From: Fimenecus sp045631075
GTDB taxonomy: Bacteria; Bacillota; Clostridia; Oscillospirales; Acutalibacteraceae
DNA length: 6,003 bases
Assembly (NCBI GenBank): GCA_045631075.1
Contig: JAZQUC010000027.1
Location: 1-6,003, forward strand
Direction of reading: 5' to 3'
The notes under the pieces were generated by a model. It made no database searches. It was not told where the DNA came from and saw only the letters and a program-made list of their open reading frames with translations. Both the position numbers and the translations under genes were made by a program. Below, one piece after another: positions 1 through 5,122 of the stretch; position 1 is the stretch's first letter; every line of letters begins with the position of its first letter.

Positions 1-266
1 TTGTTGATTTCTGCCATACATTCCATCATCATACCCTTTGGAATTGGGTTTGCTGACTTAACAGGCACAACATAAGCGCTGCCGCCTTCAACTCTAACAG
101 TTGTTGTAATCATTCTTGTTGGATTTGTAACCTCTGTACGAGCATAAGCATCGCCACGCTTACAAGTATTACCTGTAACAGTAGCAACATTACCGTCAGC
201 ATCAAATGTAACAGTTATTGGGCATCCTAAAGGACAAGCAACACAAACAAGTTCTCTATTTTCCAT
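1..266 (-). CDS. DUF1667 domain protein, N-terminal part (truncated by the window edge)
   Basis: This is the third gene of the redox operon. Its first 88 codons are in view and the rest lies beyond position 1. It begins MENRELVCVACPLGCPITV and matches the DUF1667 family, whose members are almost always encoded next to a GlpA-like flavoprotein and an FAD/NAD(P) oxidoreductase, as here. Cysteines sit at residues 8, 11, 15 and 35 (CxxCxxxC, then C-K-R-G), a plausible metal or Fe-S site. No signal peptide or membrane segment is visible. The ATG at 264-266 lies 4 bases after the upstream stop codon. A GGAGG (276-280) stands 9 bases before it, inside the end of the upstream gene, so translation is probably coupled. 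The biochemical role of the family is not established; a small electron-transfer or scaffold subunit is my inference. Confidence 0.9.
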   Translation of the reverse strand, partial: MENRELVCVACPLGCPITVTFDADGNVATVTGNTCKRGDAYARTEVTNPTRMITTTVRVEGGSAYVVPVKSANPIPKGMMMECMAEIN

Positions 267-270
267 TTTA

Positions 271-1524
271 TTATGCCTCCACTCTTACTGTAATCTCTGC
301 ATTAACAGGAAGTTCACTAATAACTGACTGTTTGAGAGTAACATATTCCATTTCACCAGGGCAAAGCTTAACCTTTTTCTTTGAAAGAATTTCTTTACTG
401 TCACATTCAACGATAATCTTTGCATTATTAAACACTGCACCAACACGGAAATAAAGTTTAACATCTGTATCTGTGTCGTGGTTAATTCTCTGTGGAACAA
501 TGTAACGAACTCCGTTAATACCCTTTGTATAAACACATTCACCAGTTACCTTTTCACCCTTGATGAACTTTGCAGCACCAAGACCTGCAATCTGGCTTTC
601 TTCTGTAACATAGTCAACAAGGTCATGAACCTGTAAAACATTACCACAAGCAAACACACCAGCATGTTCTGTTTCACGATATTCGTCAACCTTTGGTCCG
701 TTTGTAATCATATCAAGCTGAAGTCCTGAATTCTTTGAAAGCTCGTTTTCAGGAATAAGACCAACTGAAAGCATCAATGTATCACAAGAAACATATTCTT
801 CTGTACCAGGAATTGGCTGAAGTCTTTCGTCAACCTTAGCAATTGTAACGCCTTCAAGTCTGTCTTTACCGTGAGTTGCAATAACTGTTGTTGAAAGCTT
901 AAGAGGAATACCAAAGTCATCAAGACACTGAACGATATTTCTTGTAAGACCACCTGAATATGGCATAAGCTCACAAACCATCTTAACCTTTGCACCTTCA
1001 AGAGTCATACGACGAGCCATAATAAGACCGATATCACCTGAGCCAAGAATAACAACTTCGTGACCAGGCATATAACCGTCAATGTTAACGTACTTCTGTG
1101 CAGTACCTGCTGTCATAATACCTGAGCAACGACTACCAGCAATACTTAATGCACCACGAGGTCTTTCACGACAACCCATAGCAAGTACAACTGCTTTTGC
1201 CTGAATTTTAAGAAGACCGTCTTTTTTGTTAACTGCTGTTACAACATTACCATCTTCAACATCAAGCACCATTGTATCAACTTTAACATCAATATCAGTA
1301 CCTTCAAGCATTTTCATAAATCTTCCTGCATATTCAGGGCCTGAAAGTTCTTCACCAAAATAATGAAGTCCGAAACCGGTATGTATGCACTGTTCAAGGA
1401 TACCACCAAGAGTTTCTGCACGCTCTAAAACGATAATATTTTCAATACCGTTTTCTTTTGCTTTAAGGGCAGCTGCCATACCAGCAGGGCCACCACCAAC
1501 TACAACAAGATCATAATTCAACAC
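271..1524 (-). CDS. FAD/NAD(P)-dependent pyridine nucleotide-disulfide-type oxidoreductase, partner of the GlpA-like protein
   Basis: This 417-residue cytoplasmic flavoprotein has two dinucleotide-binding Rossmann folds. The N-terminal FAD fold carries GGGPAG at residues 10-15. The internal NAD(P) fold carries GSGDIG at 161-166. A second FAD-contact region, FACGNVLQVHDLVD (291-304), is typical of the family encoded beside GlpA-like and DUF1667 genes. Cys46 (CIHTGFG) and Cys118 (GCRERPRGA) are prominent, but there is no CxxxxC redox disulfide. Residues from about 335 to 417 form an extra beta-rich C-terminal domain. It probably passes electrons between the GlpA-like dehydrogenase and NAD(P) or another carrier; the substrate cannot be read from sequence. 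The start is GTG at 1522-1524, directly before the first beta strand, with GAGGTG 7 bases upstream. The gap to the upstream gene is 11 bases. Many databases annotate such proteins loosely as sarcosine oxidase alpha-like or NAD(FAD) dehydrogenase. Confidence 0.9.
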   Translation of the reverse strand: MLNYDLVVVGGGPAGMAAALKAKENGIENIIVLERAETLGGILEQCIHTGFGLHYFGEELSGPEYAGRFMKMLEGTDIDVKVDTMVLDVEDGNVVTAVNKKDGLLKIQAKAVVLAMGCRERPRGALSIAGSRCSGIMTAGTAQKYVNIDGYMPGHEVVILGSGDIGLIMARRMTLEGAKVKMVCELMPYSGGLTRNIVQCLDDFGIPLKLSTTVIATHGKDRLEGVTIAKVDERLQPIPGTEEYVSCDTLMLSVGLIPENELSKNSGLQLDMITNGPKVDEYRETEHAGVFACGNVLQVHDLVDYVTEESQIAGLGAAKFIKGEKVTGECVYTKGINGVRYIVPQRINHDTDTDVKLYFRVGAVFNNAKIIVECDSKEILSKKKVKLCPGEMEYVTLKQSVISELPVNAEITVRVEA

Positions 1525-1531
1525 ACCGATT

Positions 1532-1537
1532 CACCTC
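1532..1537 (-). promoter_or_regulatory. Ribosome binding site deciding a GTG start
   Basis: GAGGTG on the minus strand stands 7 bases before the GTG at 1522-1524. It overlaps the TGA stop (1536-1538) of the preceding GlpA-like gene. This supports the GTG start and suggests that ribosomes ending the first gene reinitiate on the second, keeping the two subunits in step. Confidence 0.8.
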
Positions 1538-2966
1538 ACTTTGTTCTTTCGTAAATAATCTTTGAGTTGCCACCGAATTTTGTGATGTCACTCATTGGAA
1601 CATCTAATTCGCGAGCAAGGATTTCAACAACTTTACTTCCGCAGAAACCACCCTGACAGCGTCCCATACCTGCTCTTGTTCTACGCTTAACACCGTCAAC
1701 ATCACGAGCGCCTGCAGGAGCCTTGATAGCGTCAATAATTTCGCCCTCTGTAATTGTTTCGCAACGGCAAACGATACGTCCGTAAGCAGGATTTTTCTTA
1801 ATAAGCTCTGCTCTTTCTTCGTCATTCATATGACGGAAACGAACAGGCTCTTCTCTTGTATCTGTGTAATTGTCTTTTTCGTTAAGTTCGAGTTTTTCAT
1901 TAAGAATTTCACGAACAAAAAGAGCGATTGCAGGTGCAGATGAAAGACCAGGAGATTCAACACCAGCAACATTCAAGAAATTACCACTTGTTGGACACCA
2001 ACCGATAATGAAATCGTCATTAACAGGATGAGCACGAACACCTGCAAAAGATGTAATTGCATTTCTTGTTGAAACGATAGGAACTGATTTAAGTGCCTTT
2101 TCAACAATTTCCTTAAGTCCTTCAGGAGTTGTAGTAATATCTTCCTTGTCCTCAATGTTAAGTGCTGTTGGTCCGATAAGAAGGTTACCGTCAACAGTAG
2201 GAGTTACAAGGATACCCTTACCCATTTCGTTAGGGCACTGGAAGTTTGTATGAACAGCAAGGTTGCCGACTGACTTGTCAAGAACGTAGTATTCACCTTT
2301 TCTTGGTACAAGGTCAATTGAATCGTCACCAACCATTTTTGCAAGTTCATCTGAGAAGTTACCTGCTGCGTTGATAATATACTTAGCAGTTATATCACCT
2401 GCAGTAGTGTTGAGAACATAAGCATCAGCATTTTCACTGATTGATTTTACTTCACAGTTTCTTACGAATTCAACACCATTTGAAACAGCGTTTTCAACAG
2501 CAGCGATTGTAAGCTCATAAGGACATACAATACCTGCACTTTCTGAAAGAAGTGCACCAACTGCTTCATCACTGATATTTGGTTCAATTCGACGAAGTTC
2601 GTCACGGTCAATTACTGAAAGTTCAGGAACACCGTTTTTGATACCGCGTTCATAAAGTTCATTAACGTGTTCCATTTCTTTTTCTGAAAATGCAACAACA
2701 ACAGAACCGTTCTTTTTGAATGGAACATGCAACTTTTCACAAACCTCAGGCATCATAAGAGTACCCTGAACATTGAGTTTTGCTTTAAGCGTACCATTCT
2801 GTGCATCAAATCCACCGTGCACAATAGCACTATTTGCCTTTGTTGTACCCATAGCAACATCATTGCACTTTTCGAGCAAAGCAACTTTAATATCAAAGCG
2901 ACTAAGTTCGCGCGCAATAAGTCCACCGACAACACCGGCACCTACAATTGCAACATCGTAAGTCAT
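1536..2966 (-). CDS. GlpA-like FAD-dependent dehydrogenase with C-terminal BFD-type [2Fe-2S] domain
   Basis: This 476-residue protein starts MTYDVAIVGAGVVGG. The FAD-binding Rossmann motif GAGVVG is at residues 9-14, followed by a DAO-type oxidase/dehydrogenase fold to about residue 370. The C-terminal BFD-like domain carries Cys400, Cys402, Cys437 and Cys442 (CRCE ... RCQGGFC), the usual [2Fe-2S] ligand set. The family includes GlpA of anaerobic glycerol-3-phosphate dehydrogenase and L-2-hydroxyglutarate dehydrogenases. Electrons from substrate oxidation would go from FAD to the cluster and then probably to the next gene's product. ATG at 2964-2966 is chosen because AAGGG lies 8 bases upstream and the Rossmann strand begins at once. 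A longer frame from 3029 would add 21 unconserved residues, and its first ATG lies inside the predicted -10 element. Glycerol 3-phosphate is the likeliest annotation, but other 2-hydroxy or amino acids are possible. Confidence 0.9.
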   Translation of the reverse strand: MTYDVAIVGAGVVGGLIARELSRFDIKVALLEKCNDVAMGTTKANSAIVHGGFDAQNGTLKAKLNVQGTLMMPEVCEKLHVPFKKNGSVVVAFSEKEMEHVNELYERGIKNGVPELSVIDRDELRRIEPNISDEAVGALLSESAGIVCPYELTIAAVENAVSNGVEFVRNCEVKSISENADAYVLNTTAGDITAKYIINAAGNFSDELAKMVGDDSIDLVPRKGEYYVLDKSVGNLAVHTNFQCPNEMGKGILVTPTVDGNLLIGPTALNIEDKEDITTTPEGLKEIVEKALKSVPIVSTRNAITSFAGVRAHPVNDDFIIGWCPTSGNFLNVAGVESPGLSSAPAIALFVREILNEKLELNEKDNYTDTREEPVRFRHMNDEERAELIKKNPAYGRIVCRCETITEGEIIDAIKAPAGARDVDGVKRRTRAGMGRCQGGFCGSKVVEILARELDVPMSDITKFGGNSKIIYERTK

Positions 2967-2974
2967 TATATACA

Positions 2975-2979
2975 CCCTT
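2975..2979 (-). promoter_or_regulatory. Ribosome binding site of the GlpA-like gene
   Basis: The minus-strand sequence AGAAGGGTG places AAGGG 8 bases before the ATG at 2964-2966. No comparable site precedes the in-frame upstream ATGs, including one 7 codons upstream (MKRRVYI), so this site decides the start. Confidence 0.75.
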
Positions 2980-2990
2980 CTTTTCATTTT

Positions 2991-3012
2991 GAGGTGTTTT
3001 TTTGCACACCTC
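2991..3012 (-). promoter_or_regulatory. Leader hairpin upstream of the redox operon
   Basis: A perfect 7-bp inverted repeat (2991-2997 with 3006-3012) encloses an 8-base loop rich in A on the minus strand. The RNA stem is GAGGUGU/ACACCUC. It lies between the predicted transcription start (about 3021) and the ribosome binding site. AAAAUGAAAAG follows it rather than a U-tract, so it is not an intrinsic terminator. It could stabilise the 5' end of the mRNA, bind a regulatory protein as RNA, or act as a DNA operator dyad. The sequence does not choose between these. Confidence 0.6.
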
Positions 3013-3027
3013 GTCATTATCCAGTAC

Positions 3028-3056
3028 ATTATATCACATTTGTTCCGAAATTTACA
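3028..3056 (-). promoter_or_regulatory. Extended -10 (sigma-A type) promoter of the redox operon
   Basis: On the minus strand a perfect TATAAT (3028-3033) is preceded by TG one base away (TGATATAAT), an extended -10. The -35 region 17 bases upstream (TGTAAA, 3051-3056) is weak, which extended -10 promoters tolerate. The predicted start is near 3021, giving a leader of about 54 bases that holds the hairpin. The promoter begins about 20 bases after the sigE stop, and no intrinsic terminator separates them, so readthrough from sigE is also possible. The -35 region does not resemble a sigma-E promoter. Confidence 0.65.
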
Positions 3057-3074
3057 TACTTTTTTTACATTTTT

Positions 3075-3779
3075 TCAGTTAATTTTTGATTTTAATCTGT
3101 TTCCGATTTTTTTAATTATTCTCTTTTCAAGACGAGAAATATAGCTTTGTGAAATGCCCATAATATCAGCAACCTGCTTTTGTGTAAGTTCTTCCTTTTC
3201 ACCTAATCCAAATCGCATTTCGATAATTTCTTTTTCTCGATTGGGCAAAGAATCGATAACCTGTATAAGAATTCTTTTTTCGTCACTTTCTTCAACTTCA
3301 CGGCTGATTTCGTCACCGTCACTACCCAATACATCAGCAAGCATCAATTCGTTACCATCCCAATCTGTATTAAGTGGTTCATCAAGTGAAACCACCATTT
3401 TTTGTGACGCAATTTTGCGAAGATACATTAATATTTCATTTTCTATACATCGTGAAGCATAGGTTGCGAGTTTTATATTTTTTTCAGGTGAAAATGTATT
3501 GACCGCTTTAATAAGACCGATTGTTCCTATTGAAATCAAATCATCAATTCCTACGCCAGAATTTTCAAATTTTTTAGCAAGATACACAACAAGTCGGAGA
3601 TTATGTACAATAAGTTTTTCTCGTGCAGTATCATCCCCTGATGCAAGTTTTTCACTTAAAACTTGTTCTTCTTCCGTACTCAAGGGTTCAGGAAGGTTTA
3701 TTGTTCCATTTATATAGTAAACTCCACCTTTAAATAATTTAAGATAAAGTTTTTTTAAAAAAATTATAAGTTTAATCAT
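3075..3779 (-). CDS. sigE: Sporulation sigma factor SigE, precursor (pro-sigma-E)
   Basis: This 234-residue sigma-70-family protein is the early mother-cell sigma factor of endospore formation. The N-terminal pro-sequence (residues 1 to about 21) is hydrophobic and basic and ends GGVYYINGT. By alignment with B. subtilis, cleavage falls between Tyr21 and Tyr22. Region 2 is highly conserved (DLISIGTIGLIKAVNTFSP, then LATYASRCIENEILMYLR, about 80-121). Region 4.2 has a helix-turn-helix at about 199-225 (TQKQVADIMGISQSYISRLE). The DEPLNTDWDGNEL stretch (133-145) is a SigE/SigK-type signature. ATG at 3777-3779 is chosen over an in-frame TTG at 3795-3797 because AAGGAG lies 9 bases upstream of it. 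The gene overlaps the spoIIGA end by 8 bases, so the protease and its substrate are translationally coupled. The pro-sequence is about six residues shorter than in B. subtilis. Confidence 0.98.
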   Translation of the reverse strand: MIKLIIFLKKLYLKLFKGGVYYINGTINLPEPLSTEEEQVLSEKLASGDDTAREKLIVHNLRLVVYLAKKFENSGVGIDDLISIGTIGLIKAVNTFSPEKNIKLATYASRCIENEILMYLRKIASQKMVVSLDEPLNTDWDGNELMLADVLGSDGDEISREVEESDEKRILIQVIDSLPNREKEIIEMRFGLGEKEELTQKQVADIMGISQSYISRLEKRIIKKIGNRLKSKIN

Positions 3780-4569
3780 TGTGCATTTCTCCTTCAAGAT
3801 TTATATTCAATATAATTTTATATTCATTAAGCGGTGTTTCACATTCACCTATGTAAACTTTGTCAGTAGAGTAATTGTCTATTGTGATTTTTTTCGGTCT
3901 AAATGCTTTCACCATAGATTCACTGTTTACTGTTGATATCGGAATAAGTCTTATATTTTCTTCATTAAACAGCTTTTGAAATATACTTTTTTCAACCATT
4001 ATTACAGGATATCCTGAAAATGGGTCACGAAGATTGTTTCCTGTATCCATAAGTCCCACACAAGAAAAGCTTTTCGAATTATTTTCTATGCACACCATAT
4101 ATTCTTTATTTTTTGGTGCTTTTTTGTCTGTAAAGTTTGCAAGTATTGTTATTATAATGTATGAAATAACGGAACAGATTACAAGGAATGTCATATCAAC
4201 ATCAAAATATACTATTCCATTTGAATAAAGAAGAATATCCTTATCAAAAAACATATATACAGCAAGTGCAAATCCACCAAAAACAAATGTTATTGTAAAA
4301 AGAAAAAACACTCTTTCAATGCATTGTTTAAATGGTTTTAAACCAAATGTGATTACAACAGTTATGACAGCAGTTGCAATTTTTAAAAGAGTCATTACTA
4401 TACCTAAAATTTCTATAAAAATAAGCAATGACGATAATCCTGCAAACAACGCACCAACTACAAGTCGCCATCTTTTTGTATATGACCTTGTAATTTTACG
4501 GACTGCCAACAGTATATAATAATTCACAAGAGTATTAAGCACAATGAGTATATCAACATATATAGTCAA
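3772..4569 (-). CDS. spoIIGA: SpoIIGA, membrane aspartic protease that processes pro-sigma-E
   Basis: This 265-residue protein combines an N-terminal membrane domain with a C-terminal protease domain. About five hydrophobic segments lie near residues 5-22, 36-53, 55-76, 86-107 and 127-146. The protease motif MDTGNNLRDPFSGYPVIMV (174-192) contains the predicted catalytic Asp175, matching the DTGN-x-L-x-DP signature of SpoIIGA. In B. subtilis this protease sits in the forespore septum, is activated by the forespore protein SpoIIR, and removes the SigE pro-sequence. The protein is somewhat shorter than the roughly 309-residue B. subtilis form. The start is TTG at 4567-4569: MTIYVDI aligns with the MKIYLDV start of the B. 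subtilis protein, and GGTGA lies 4 bases upstream. The next gene, sigE, overlaps its end. An intrinsic terminator ends only 13 bases before this start. Confidence 0.96.
   Translation of the reverse strand: MTIYVDILIVLNTLVNYYILLAVRKITRSYTKRWRLVVGALFAGLSSLLIFIEILGIVMTLLKIATAVITVVITFGLKPFKQCIERVFFLFTITFVFGGFALAVYMFFDKDILLYSNGIVYFDVDMTFLVICSVISYIIITILANFTDKKAPKNKEYMVCIENNSKSFSCVGLMDTGNNLRDPFSGYPVIMVEKSIFQKLFNEENIRLIPISTVNSESMVKAFRPKKITIDNYSTDKVYIGECETPLNEYKIILNINLEGEMHND
3789..3794 (-). promoter_or_regulatory. sigE ribosome binding site inside spoIIGA
   Basis: AAGGAG lies inside the last codons of spoIIGA, 9 bases before the sigE ATG at 3777-3779. It fixes the sigE start at 3779 rather than the in-frame TTG at 3797, which would put the site inside the coding sequence. 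It also supports translational coupling of the overlapping pair. Confidence 0.8.
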
Positions 4570-4570
4570 A

Positions 4571-4578
4571 GAATCACC
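4571..4578 (-). promoter_or_regulatory. spoIIGA ribosome binding site for a TTG start
   Basis: GGTGATTC on the minus strand matches the downstream part of the anti-Shine-Dalgarno complement (AGGTGATC), with GGTGA ending 4 bases before the TTG at 4567-4569. The short spacing is normal when pairing uses this end of the 16S tail. A weak start codon with a partial site suggests modest SpoIIGA synthesis compared with SigE, whose site is AAGGAG with ATG. Confidence 0.6.
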
Positions 4579-4582
4579 ACAT

Positions 4583-4618
4583 AAAAAAAGCTTGATACCA
4601 TTTTACACGGTATCAAGC
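4583..4618 (-). terminator. Intrinsic terminator after ruvX
   Basis: Read on the minus strand, GCTTGATACC and GGTATCAAGC form a perfect 10-bp stem (4590-4599 with 4609-4618) around a 9-base loop, followed at once by seven T residues (4583-4589). This is a strong rho-independent terminator for the ruvX transcript. On the plus strand the stem is followed by a poor T-run, so it works mainly in the minus direction. It ends only 13 bases before the spoIIGA start. Confidence 0.9.
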
Positions 4619-4632
4619 ATTTAATTTGTCAT
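4600..4632 (-). promoter_or_regulatory. Candidate spoIIGA-sigE promoter with a 21-bp spacer and Spo0A-like half-sites
   Basis: On the minus strand a -35-like ATGACA (4627-4632, five of six consensus bases) and a -10-like TAAAAT (4600-4605, five of six) are separated by 21 bases. The B. subtilis spoIIG promoter is known for a 22-bp spacer and Spo0A activation. Two degenerate 0A-box-like sequences, TGTCATT (4627-4633) and TGTCTAT (4637-4643) on the plus strand, are exactly 10 bases apart; they match the TGTCGAA core at only 4 and 5 of 7 positions. Predicted transcription starts near 4593, inside the terminator stem, leaving a leader of about 24 bases. This is an inference from position and weak motifs. 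Confidence 0.4.
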
Positions 4633-4644
4633 TGTGTGTCTATC

Positions 4645-5058
4645 TTATTTTTTTATAAAATTCATATAATCTTCAAGAATAAGAACTGCTGAAACTGCAT
4701 CAACAACGGCTTTTCTCTTTTTCCCACGAACATCAACAGTATTTAGAATATTATGTGCTGAAACAGTTGTAAGTCTTTCGTTCTGAAATGCTACTTCTAT
4801 TCCTGTCTTATCCTTTAAAAGCTCGCCGAACTCACGACAGGCTTCACTACGAAAACCGTAACTACCATCCATATTCTGCGGAACGCCAACACAAAAGCGT
4901 TCTACTTTTCTTTCAATGGCAATTTCTCTGATTTTTTCAACAAGCTTTTCTTTATCTTTTTCTGTAATTACACATACAGGTGATGCTAAAATCTGCATTT
5001 TATCACAGATAGCAAGTCCTGTTCTTACATCACCATAGTCAACAGACATAATAATCAT
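4645..5058 (-). CDS. ruvX: RuvX/YqgF-family RNase H-fold nuclease (putative Holliday junction resolvase / pre-16S rRNA nuclease)
   Basis: This is a complete 137-residue YqgF-family protein of usual length. The RNase H-like fold is marked by MSVDYGDVRTGLA (residues 4-16, Asp7), VGVPQNMDGSYGFRSEACREF (58-78), NERLTTVSAH (93-102, Glu94) and KAVVDAVSAVLILEDYM (116-132, Asp120). The three acidic residues fit the family's metal-binding catalytic site. Members are described as Holliday junction resolvases from structural similarity to RuvC, while E. coli work supports a role in maturing the 5' end of 16S rRNA. The ATG at 5056-5058 is preferred over Met4 because GGAGGTAAC lies upstream at normal distance. 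No own promoter is evident in the short gap after the PBP gene, so it is probably expressed by readthrough of a weak hairpin. The usual alaS and DUF965 neighbours are not seen. Confidence 0.97.
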   Translation of the reverse strand: MIIMSVDYGDVRTGLAICDKMQILASPVCVITEKDKEKLVEKIREIAIERKVERFCVGVPQNMDGSYGFRSEACREFGELLKDKTGIEVAFQNERLTTVSAHNILNTVDVRGKKRKAVVDAVSAVLILEDYMNFIKK

Positions 5059-5092
5059 ATTTCTGTTACCTCCACAAAGTTTTTTTCATCAC

Positions 5093-5116
5093 AAAATGCC
5101 CATCAAAAGATGGGCA
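5093..5116 (-). terminator. Weak intrinsic terminator-like hairpin between the PBP gene and ruvX
   Basis: A perfect 8-bp stem TGCCCATC/GATGGGCA (5097-5104 with 5109-5116) surrounds a 4-base loop. On the minus strand it is followed by only four T residues (5093-5096) and then GTGATG, so termination is probably partial. On the plus strand the stem is followed by CATTTTTT, a better T-run, but no convergent plus-strand gene exists in the window. It begins just after the PBP stop codon (5123-5125). It may lower ruvX expression or protect the 3' end of the PBP mRNA. Confidence 0.65.
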
Positions 5117-5122
5117 CATTTT

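Noticed and set aside
2967..3029. A 21-residue N-terminal extension of the GlpA-like protein
   Set aside because: Its first ATG overlaps the -10 element, the segment includes the leader hairpin, no ribosome site precedes it, and the Rossmann strand begins right after the ATG at 2966.
3041..3057. A catabolite-response (cre) site upstream of the redox operon
   Set aside because: TGTAAATTTCGGAACA has suggestive ends but is two bases too long and lacks the central CG at the right place.
3028..3060. A sigma-E promoter for the redox operon
   Set aside because: GATATAAT partly resembles the sigma-E -10 (CATACAnT), but nothing like the sigma-E -35 occurs at 14-15 bp spacing, while the extended sigma-A -10 is perfect.
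3030..3074. An intrinsic terminator after sigE
   Set aside because: The stretch has T-runs and A-runs but no GC-containing stem preceding a T-run in the minus direction.
2727..3089. A 120-codon open frame on the plus strand
   Set aside because: It lies antisense to the start of the GlpA-like gene and the promoter region, its product has no recognisable domain, and it is explained by the constrained codon composition of the real gene on the other strand.
3154..3462. A 102-codon plus-strand frame opposite sigE
   Set aside because: It is a serine-rich mirror of the highly conserved sigE coding sequence and has no supporting features of its own.
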